From a bacterium (GTDB lineage: Bacteria > Armatimonadota > Chthonomonadetes > Chthonomonadales > Chthonomonadaceae): 11,674 bases of DNA. Position numbers and translations under genes: made by a program. The notes under the pieces were generated by a model, which saw only the letters and a program-made list of their open reading frames with translations, was not told the origin of the DNA and searched no databases. The stretch covers positions 1-11,674 of the forward strand of contig JAJZFK010000203.1 of NCBI GenBank assembly GCA_021805405.1, given 5' to 3'. How positions within the stretch are numbered: position 1 is the stretch's first letter; each line of letters begins with the position of its first letter. Below, piece after piece: positions 6,449 through 11,674 of this stretch.

Positions 6449-8147
6449 GGCCGTCCTTTCGGCACGTGCGCGTACTGTGCCCTTGGCGTCGCCTAGCATT
6501 AATGGTAGAGAGGGAAGAGGCGTTTATTAAAACAAAGCTGCCAAAATTGGCGTCGACATAGTGAAACATGCCGTGGAAGTAGCTATAGGTAAGCCAACAC
6601 AACGCGCCGCCACCCAGGATAAGTGTGGCGAGGACTCCAAATCGCAGCATCATAAACTTCGCTTTGCCAGAATATACCTGCGTCTGCTCTATGTAAAACT
6701 CGGTGGAATGGTCGAGCATTTCCACCAGGCGACCCGAGTGATGGCCAGTTGTGATCATCTGCTCGATGTCGCTGGTAAATAGACCGGTTGCCTGAAATGC
6801 CTCAGGAAGCGACATGCCAGACTGCATGATTTTGTAAGATTCAGCCAGTTTATCCCTTATAATGCTGTTGGACGCTGTGTTCATTGCACATTCCCATGCG
6901 GCAATAGGTGCGACACCAGCATGGTACAGTCGCCGTAACACCTGTAGAAAGTTTGTAAGTGCCGCGTGACGCTGCAGGTCGCCAAATGGGGGAACCTTTA
7001 AAGCAAGCGAATCAAGCATTCGCCGGTATTTTGGCAAACGCAGGTGTCTACCCATCCACCATGCCGCCATGTGAATAGCAAATGCCGCGGGCATCCATAT
7101 GAATGTCTCGGCTCGCGCATAGGCTTTAACGTTGTTCACCAGGTTGAAGGTAGAGAAGAAGTAGGGCATAAGCGGCAACACAATCATAAGTGTATACCAC
7201 GATTGTACCGCGAGAAGCTTCGGTATCCAGGAACCCTTGTATAAGGCAATATTCTGTTCGTAGATGCGGGCAAGCTCGGACAGCGCTATCTCAAGAAAAC
7301 CGCCAGTTTCACCTGCAGTAACCATTGCGGCAACGTGGCTTGGGAAAACGCGCGGATACTTCAGCATCACACCTGATATGGGCGCACCAGCCTGTGCCGC
7401 CTGTCGCATCTCCGTCGCAGCTACCTTTAATGCGCGATTAGGAGTGCGTGGTGCAAGGTTTTCGAGGGCCGCGTAGATCGACATTCCGCTCTGCACGAGG
7501 GAAGCCAACTGCCGAAAAAACATCATAAGATCTTTGTTGGTGGCGCTGCCAAGGTGTGCGTTAGCGTCGTTGACGTACGCTGTGGCCCCGGGTGCAGCGA
7601 TCGGCCCCTTAGGGCGCGATTTAACTTTTTGGCGCGCGGCCGAACCTGTCATGACGATACGCGACTGGCCGGCTGAAACCACCGCACCGGACTGCCCGTT
7701 GCTGATTCGCGGATCTGGAGCAGCTGTCGAAAGGGGTCGATAGACGATTGCAGGACCTTGGCCCACCTGCGTGGTGTCTTCTTCTAATGCGCCATCCTGG
7801 GTGGTACCTAAGGGCGTTGGACTGTCTGCAATTGTGTTTAGCACCATCGTCCTGTGTTGGTCTACCTGCATAGTGGGTGGAGCCATAGACGGCTGGTCGT
7901 CGTAAACATCGGGGCGGAACGGCTGGGCGACCAGGGGAGAATTGACTGAAGCGGTATCTTCGGTGGCGGCAGGCATGTGCGGCGCGTTGGCTGTTTTAGC
8001 CTGCCCACGTGCCAAGTGCAGCGCGATGATGGTACAACCCATTTGCGAGATCTGCGTGGTAGCGTCTTCTTCGCTAGAAGCTGCAATTTTCCCTATTACA
8101 TTTTGGCCCGAGGCATCAAGAGCCTCGTAAAGAAATTGCATCGCCAT
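6435..8147 (-). CDS. GspF/PilC-type inner-membrane secretion platform protein 1
   Basis: The 570-residue product has the same architecture as the next gene. The N-terminal GspF domain is at 4-47 ('FLYEALDASGQNVIGKI'). A long Pro/Gln/Ser/Ala linker follows (about 50-203). The first T2SSF domain (206-333) has 'FFRQLASLVQSGMSIYAAL' and the canonical GETGG at 279-283. A membrane segment lies at about 347-365. The second T2SSF domain (396-524) has GHHSG (468-472) in place of the usual GE.(S/T)G, and a final helix at about 500-522. A 46-residue tail, ending Arg-rich, extends past that helix and contains the ribosome binding site of the next gene. The start codon overlaps the folK stop by one base (TAATG), with GGAGG 5 nt upstream. 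The product would be an inner-membrane platform subunit of a type II secretion or type IV pilus-like machine, possibly pairing with protein 2. Confidence 0.9.
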   Translation of the reverse strand: MAMQFLYEALDASGQNVIGKIAASSEEDATTQISQMGCTIIALHLARGQAKTANAPHMPAATEDTASVNSPLVAQPFRPDVYDDQPSMAPPTMQVDQHRTMVLNTIADSPTPLGTTQDGALEEDTTQVGQGPAIVYRPLSTAAPDPRISNGQSGAVVSAGQSRIVMTGSAARQKVKSRPKGPIAAPGATAYVNDANAHLGSATNKDLMMFFRQLASLVQSGMSIYAALENLAPRTPNRALKVAATEMRQAAQAGAPISGVMLKYPRVFPSHVAAMVTAGETGGFLEIALSELARIYEQNIALYKGSWIPKLLAVQSWYTLMIVLPLMPYFFSTFNLVNNVKAYARAETFIWMPAAFAIHMAAWWMGRHLRLPKYRRMLDSLALKVPPFGDLQRHAALTNFLQVLRRLYHAGVAPIAAWECAMNTASNSIIRDKLAESYKIMQSGMSLPEAFQATGLFTSDIEQMITTGHHSGRLVEMLDHSTEFYIEQTQVYSGKAKFMMLRFGVLATLILGGGALCWLTYSYFHGMFHYVDANFGSFVLINASSLSTINARRRQGHSTRTCRKDGHGRL

Positions 8148-8716
8148 TACATCCTCCCTGCCATCCCGGGATTGCTGATTGCATCGGCAGTTCTTCTGAT
8201 TATCGGTCGTTCGGTCATAATCCTTTGCACTGCGCTCTCCACGGTTTCCCCACTAGCCAACCAAATCTTCGGTGCCACATCAGCAAGCGGCAGCAGCACA
8301 AAGGGCCGATGTAAGATACCGGGATGCGGTACCGTTAATCGCGCTGTGTCAATCACCATATCGTCGATAAGAAGTATGTCGATGTCAATGGTTCTGGGCC
8401 CCCAATGCAGAGTCCGCTCGCGTCCGCCAAGCTGTTCAACGTTATGAATAGCGTTTAGCAGTAGCTCTGGTTCAAGGTTAGTGCTTATGCGAATGACCGC
8501 ATTCAGGTGCGCAGGGTACGTTTCCGAATCCGTGAATGCCAGGCCCATGTGCGGCGATTCGTAAACCTGTGAAACTGCCTCAATGGCTATACAAGCACCG
8601 TCGGATTGATTGTGCATGCCATTCACAGCATTCTGCAGGTTTGTGGCACGATCACCAAGGCTGCTGCCTAATCCAAGGTAGACCACATAAGTTCGCGCCC
8701 GTGATTGTTGCTGCAT
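8147..8716 (-). CDS. folK: 2-amino-4-hydroxy-6-hydroxymethyldihydropteridine diphosphokinase
   Basis: This is the cytoplasmic folate-pathway enzyme that transfers pyrophosphate from ATP to 6-hydroxymethyl-7,8-dihydropterin, giving the substrate of dihydropteroate synthase. The 189-residue product has the family landmarks in order: 'YLGLGSSLGDR' (13-23), 'LNAVIRI' (71-77), the signature 'HWGPRTIDIDIL' (104-115) with the Mg-binding Asp pair D111/D113 and R108, and 'RLTVPHPGILHRPFVLLPLADVAP' (126-149). It is longer than the E. coli enzyme (about 160 residues) because of short N- and C-terminal extensions and an acidic insert near 62-68. The ATG has no strong Shine-Dalgarno. It is the first gene of a string that continues into two GspF-like genes, and no other folate gene is near. 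Confidence 0.95.
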   Translation of the reverse strand: MQQQSRARTYVVYLGLGSSLGDRATNLQNAVNGMHNQSDGACIAIEAVSQVYESPHMGLAFTDSETYPAHLNAVIRISTNLEPELLLNAIHNVEQLGGRERTLHWGPRTIDIDILLIDDMVIDTARLTVPHPGILHRPFVLLPLADVAPKIWLASGETVESAVQRIMTERPIIRRTADAISNPGMAGRM

Positions 8717-8782
8717 CTTGTTAATTACGAATATTCATTGAGTGCAGTTTTAGGTATGAGGCAGAAAATCACACACCGATGA

Positions 8783-8788
8783 ATTATA
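8783..8788 (-). promoter_or_regulatory. folK: Candidate -10 box (TATAAT) of the folK operon
   Basis: The minus strand carries a perfect TATAAT 66 bp upstream of the folK ATG, which would give a leader of about 60 nt. No good TTGACA-like box lies at 16-18 bp spacing (the best are TCATAA or CATAAG), so either an activator is needed or the match is chance in AT-rich DNA. It is the only consensus -10 box I found upstream of this operon. Confidence 0.45.
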
Positions 8789-8819
8789 CCTGCATTGCAT
8801 AACCCTTATGACGCGCGAT

Positions 8820-8853
8820 GCAAGCGACATTGCAGGTCGGTGGCAAGCAGGTC
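8820..8853. repeat. Interlocked short direct repeats upstream of the GH59 promoter candidate
   Basis: GCAGGTC occurs at 8832-8838 and 8847-8853 (15-bp period), and GCAAGC at 8820-8825 and 8843-8848. They end 12 bp before a candidate -35 box, a position that would suit an activator or repressor of the GH59 gene. The repeats are short enough to be chance. Confidence 0.3.
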
Positions 8854-8865
8854 CAAATAAGAAAG

Positions 8866-8894
8866 TTGTCCTTGAATGCCGCCGTTTGTCTTAT
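8866..8894 (+). promoter_or_regulatory. Weak sigma70-like promoter candidate for the GH59 gene
   Basis: TTGTCC (8866-8871), a 17-bp spacer, and TCTTAT (8889-8894), each matching 4 of 6 consensus bases. It lies about 140 bp upstream of the GH59 start codon. This is a pattern match only. Confidence 0.25.
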
Positions 8895-9035
8895 CCTACT
8901 GGTCGCGGGTGGGGCGTGGCAATTGCAGAATGTTGATACCTCGGCTAAGCCGGCATTCGGCAGGCGGGTGCCACACGAAAACAGGTAACATCTTACAGTT
9001 CGTATTATCCATTCATATTCTCAGGTGGAAACTTC

Positions 9036-11003
9036 GTGAAACATATCTTGACACGCAGGGAACTGGTAGCTCTTTCTGGTGCGGCGCTGGCATCTCCCGT
9101 ATCTACTTCCGAACATGATTTGGGTGTTCGTGGCTCAAAGAAGCAGCCTTCGACCGTTCACCTGGTGCTGGATGAGATGACAAATGGCCGTGCGTTTGAA
9201 GGCCTTGGCGCAGTAAGTGGAGGTGGGAACACTACCCGGCTGCTGCCTGACTACCCGGAACCGCAGCGGAGCGAGATATTGGATTACCTGTTTAAGCCGG
9301 GCTTTGCTGCATCGCTCAGCATATTAAAAGTAGAAGTGGGAGGCGATGTAAATTCAACTGAGGGCTCGGAGCCCAGCCACATGCACACGCCGCGGGATGA
9401 GAACTACCAGCGCGGGTTCGAATGGTGGCTCATGCAGGAGGCGGTGAGCCGCAATAGAATCATAGAACTGGACTGCCTGGCATGGGGTGCACCCGGTTGG
9501 ATAGGCGGTGGTAACTTCTGGAGTGAAGACATGATGCACTACTACATTAAGTTCATTCAAGGTGCAAAGCATGTGTACGGGTTAAACATAACGAGTGTAG
9601 GCGGAAAGAACGAACGCGGTTACGATATCAACTGGTACATCGGGTTTCGCAAGAAGCTTGATGAAGCCGGTTTGCAGCACGTCCGACTAGTGGCTTCCGA
9701 CGATTGGGGCAACGGTTGGCTAAACATTGCAAAGGACGCGGTTACCAACCCAGCTCTAGCAGCCTCCATAGCGGCATTTGCCGGGCACGTTACCTGGAGC
9801 GAAACCTCAATGGTGGCATCTCCAGAGATCCTCGCCCTTAACAAGCCGCTTTGGGATTCAGAGCTGCATAACTATCTTCCGGGGTTTGCAGCCCTTATAA
9901 ACCTAATTCACGCGTTTAATCTCAACTACATTCGTACCAAAATTACCCGAAACGTCTCGTGGAATCTCATTTGGTCGTACTACCCGCAGTCGTCGTATCC
10001 AGATGTCGGCCTCATTCGCGCGCATAGCCCGTGGAGCGGTAACTATGAGGTACTTCCGGTTGTGTGGGGGTATGCCCATGTTAACCAGTTTGTAAAACCT
10101 GGCTGGGTGTTCATGGATGGGGGCAGCGCACTTATTTCGAGCGGCGGTACGTACTCTACTCTCATGTCGCCAGACGGGCAAGATATCTCAATTCTGGTGG
10201 AGACCGCTGGCGCAACCGTAGAACAGCTACTTACGATAGATCTGCCGTTGCACCTCAGTCGAAAACGCCTTCAGGTTTGGGAGAGTGTTGAGCAGTCGCT
10301 TTTCATGCATACCGGCTGCATACTCGCTACCAATGGTACCTACCGTGTGCCGCTTAAACGAGATGCAGTTTACACGATAACGTCTACCACAGGGCAGCTC
10401 AAGGGCGCTTATGGCACACCGCCAGCTGATGTGCCGCTTAAACTTCCATACCGCGACAGTTACGCCCACTATGGGCTTTACAAGCAGGCGCGTCTGCATT
10501 ACGATTACCAGGGTGCCTTTGAGATTGCCAACAGGGCGGTAGCTGGTGGCAGGTGCTTGCGCCAGTGTGCAACTCAGCCGGGGATAGCTTGGGGTGGTGC
10601 TTATCTACCGCTCACGTTTCTAGGTCATTCTACCTGGAGCAATTACAGAATCCGCGTAGATGTGCTGGTTGAGGCGGCTGGGGCAGTCTCTGTTCACGGG
10701 TTCATAGGTACAATACCAGGTGGTGATGACGATGATCCGCCGGGGTATTCCTTCAGGATTAACGTGCCGGGGACATGGGAGTTAAAATGCTTCAAGAAAG
10801 TAATAGCTCAAGGCACCGCGGTTTTCAAAGGCAACACGTGGTTTACCATAGAACTTCGGCTTGGCACAGCGAAACAGGAGGTCTATCTGGATGACCGGCT
10901 TGTCGTGGTCACCAATGACGCCACCTACAGTTCTGGCCTAGTCGGCTTGGGCTCTGGCTGGAATGGCGCACAATATAGCAACCTCGAGATCGTTCCACTT
11001 TAG
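9036..11003 (+). CDS. GH59 galactosylceramidase-like beta-galactosidase, Tat-type exported
   Basis: The 655-residue product closely follows mammalian galactocerebrosidase along its length. Residues 51-100 hold 'FEGLGAVSGGGNT.RLL..YPEP.RS.ILDYLFKP.F.ASL.ILKVE', 112-135 'EPSHMH...DENY.RG.EWWLM.EA', 150-155 WGAPGW, 305-335 'VSWNLIWSYY...SPWSG', and 344-357 'WGYAHVNQFVKPGW'. The acid/base Glu is E193 (in KNER) and the nucleophile is E276 (in LWDSE); both align with the known GH59 catalytic pair. A beta-sandwich region and a C-terminal lectin-like domain (about 470-655) are also present. GH59 enzymes hydrolyse terminal beta-galactose from galactosylceramide and related galactosides. The N-terminus, TRRELVALSGAALAS, looks like a twin-arginine signal. 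The GTG start has AGGTGG 7 nt upstream. The gene is divergent from folK and apparently monocistronic. The natural substrate in this bacterium is unknown. K191 replaces the Trp usual before NE. Confidence 0.9.
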   Translation: MKHILTRRELVALSGAALASPVSTSEHDLGVRGSKKQPSTVHLVLDEMTNGRAFEGLGAVSGGGNTTRLLPDYPEPQRSEILDYLFKPGFAASLSILKVEVGGDVNSTEGSEPSHMHTPRDENYQRGFEWWLMQEAVSRNRIIELDCLAWGAPGWIGGGNFWSEDMMHYYIKFIQGAKHVYGLNITSVGGKNERGYDINWYIGFRKKLDEAGLQHVRLVASDDWGNGWLNIAKDAVTNPALAASIAAFAGHVTWSETSMVASPEILALNKPLWDSELHNYLPGFAALINLIHAFNLNYIRTKITRNVSWNLIWSYYPQSSYPDVGLIRAHSPWSGNYEVLPVVWGYAHVNQFVKPGWVFMDGGSALISSGGTYSTLMSPDGQDISILVETAGATVEQLLTIDLPLHLSRKRLQVWESVEQSLFMHTGCILATNGTYRVPLKRDAVYTITSTTGQLKGAYGTPPADVPLKLPYRDSYAHYGLYKQARLHYDYQGAFEIANRAVAGGRCLRQCATQPGIAWGGAYLPLTFLGHSTWSNYRIRVDVLVEAAGAVSVHGFIGTIPGGDDDDPPGYSFRINVPGTWELKCFKKVIAQGTAVFKGNTWFTIELRLGTAKQEVYLDDRLVVVTNDATYSSGLVGLGSGWNGAQYSNLEIVPL

Positions 11004-11022
11004 TGCGTAACGCTAATACGCA
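11004..11022 (+). terminator. Hairpin directly after the GH59 stop codon
   Basis: TGCGTA (11004-11009) and TACGCA (11017-11022) pair perfectly around a 7-base loop, starting on the base after TAG. The stem is only 6 bp and no T-run follows, so termination is uncertain. Confidence 0.3.
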
Positions 11023-11134
11023 AGGTGTGTTGCGAATGGTCTTGCTGTAAGTGGTTGCTTTCGTTTGAAGCCTGCTCGCTGAATACACTAACAGCTTGGT
11101 ACAGGAAACGTTGTTGTCTGATTAACACCAGCTG

Positions 11135-11177
11135 GTTCTTAACGGGAAAATGCAATGCAGAAATTGTTCTTAACGGG
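11135..11177 (+). repeat. Perfect 12-bp direct repeat flanking the oxidoreductase start codon
   Basis: GTTCTTAACGGG occurs at 11135-11146 and again at 11166-11177, 31 bp apart, about three helical turns. One copy precedes the ATG at 11155 and the other lies just inside the gene. It may be a pair of regulator half-sites or a small duplication. Confidence 0.6.
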
Positions 11178-11674
11178 TGAGCATACTGTACTGACTGCTT
11201 GTCCACACGACTGCCCGGACGCTTGTTCGATGCTAGCGCGGGTTCATGACGGCCGCTTGCTGGGTGTTGCCGGCAATCCGGCCAATCTGTATACCGCAGG
11301 CAACCTCTGCCGCAAAGTAGCACATTACGAAGAGCGGGTCTACTCGCCCGATAGGGTTCTTCACCCTCTACGCCGGTCGGGCCAGCGCGGTGAAGGTAAA
11401 TGGGAGCAGATCTCCTGGGGAGATGCGATTTCGGAGATAGCCAGTCGTTGGAAGGCAATTATAGAAAGCTGGGGCAGTGAAGCAATCCTGCCATATTCGT
11501 ACGCGGGAACCATGGGTATTGTGAACATGAATGCCTGCACAGGGCGACTATGGAACCGGATGGCGGCATCACGCCTCGCGCGTACAATCTGCTCATCTGC
11601 GGCAGGCGCAGGCTATGGGTACATCTACGGCGCATCCGGCGGTATGGACCCTGAGGACTTTGTGAACAGCCAGA
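11155..11674 (+). CDS. Molybdopterin-dependent [4Fe-4S] oxidoreductase, N-terminal part (cut by window edge)
   Basis: About 173 codons of an open frame run off the right end. The product starts MQKLF and carries the N-terminal iron-sulfur motif of the molybdopterin oxidoreductase family: Cys16, Cys20 and Cys24 in 'TACPHDCPDACSM', and a fourth Cys at 52 in 'GNLCRK'. Then come 'RVYSPDRVLHPLRR' (61-74), 'W.QISWGDAISEIA' (83-96) and the start of the MGD-binding domain. This order matches the Fe4S4 and molybdopterin domains of the BisC/formate dehydrogenase/thiosulfate reductase superfamily. No Tat signal is present, so the enzyme is probably cytoplasmic, and the electron donor or substrate cannot be told from this part. 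The ATG at 11155 is the first in-frame start after a stop at 11140, but it has no good Shine-Dalgarno. It lies 151 nt after the GH59 gene on the same strand. Confidence 0.9.
   Translation, partial: MQKLFLTGEHTVLTACPHDCPDACSMLARVHDGRLLGVAGNPANLYTAGNLCRKVAHYEERVYSPDRVLHPLRRSGQRGEGKWEQISWGDAISEIASRWKAIIESWGSEAILPYSYAGTMGIVNMNACTGRLWNRMAASRLARTICSSAAGAGYGYIYGASGGMDPEDFVNSQ

Larger units (their letters stand above)
8717..9035. other. Divergent intergenic region between folK and the GH59 gene
   Basis: This 319-bp stretch has no convincing gene; a plus-strand ORF from 8876 runs out of frame into the GH59 start and has no motif. The left side holds the folK -10 box. The middle has direct repeats of GCAGGTC (8832-8838, 8847-8853) and GCAAGC (8820-8825, 8843-8848). 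To their right is a weak plus-strand promoter candidate (8866-8894). A dyad CGGCT-A-AGCCG lies at 8942-8952, in the likely leader of the GH59 transcript. Confidence 0.5.

Noticed and set aside
6449..6499. Upstream ATG extending GspF-like protein 2 by 17 residues
   Set aside because: The extension is Arg/Ala-rich and lies inside the preceding gene. AAAGGA 5 nt before the ATG at 6448 and the FKYRA domain start favour the shorter form.
8876..9118. 80-codon plus-strand ORF upstream of and into the GH59 gene
   Set aside because: It overlaps the GH59 start out of frame and has no motif. It lies where the leader and promoter are expected.
11000..11458. Minus-strand ORF of 152 codons over the oxidoreductase start
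   Set aside because: It covers the 5' end of a clear molybdopterin oxidoreductase and has no motif of its own.
1..11674. CRISPR array, tRNA, rRNA, transposase or phage genes
   Set aside because: Looked for in all gaps and frames: no regularly spaced repeats, cloverleaf, transposase motif or integrase was seen.

Overview
The window looks like bacterial chromosome of intermediate GC, densely coded, with didermal features: LolA-like exported proteins, GspF/PilC-type secretion platform proteins and a Tat-type signal peptide. The mix of LolA-like paralogs, duplicated GspF proteins and glycoside hydrolases reminds me of Armatimonadota (Chthonomonas-like) genomes. That is a low-confidence guess, because there is no rRNA or marker gene to test it. 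I see no phage, IS, CRISPR or tRNA signal.

Layout. (1) Positions 66-2356, minus strand: two tandem, diverged, exported LolA-like paralogs. The right-hand one is strikingly methionine-rich. They are separated by a 368-bp gap with two dyads. (2) Positions 2547-8716, minus strand: a tight gene string reading folK -> GspF-like 1 -> GspF-like 2 -> J-domain/TPR/membrane protein -> five-bladed beta-propeller glycosidase-like protein. Junctions are a 1-nt overlap, a 14-nt overlap, a 34-nt gap and a 37-nt gap, so it is probably one operon. A consensus -10 box lies upstream of folK and a hairpin sits at the end. (3) Positions 8717-9035: divergent intergenic region. (4) Positions 9036-11003, plus strand: a GH59 galactosylceramidase-like enzyme with a Tat-like signal peptide. 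(5) From 11155, plus strand: the first ~173 codons of a molybdopterin/[4Fe-4S] oxidoreductase, cut by the window edge.

How the genes may work together. Two GspF/PilC-type inner-membrane platform proteins with unusually long linkers, plus a membrane J-domain/TPR protein, could form part of a type II secretion or type IV pilus-like assembly. Its ATPase, pilins and secretin are not in this window. folK supplies a folate-pathway enzyme and is probably only co-transcribed. The propeller protein has no signal peptide and would be a cytoplasmic glycoside-processing enzyme. The divergent GH59 enzyme is predicted to be exported and to act on beta-galactosides outside the cytoplasm.

Most promising leads: the alternating-methionine strands in the LolA-like pair, the tandem long-linker GspF/J-TPR-membrane cluster, and the bacterial GH59 enzyme with an altered acid/base motif. 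I do not see a clear defence or mobile system.
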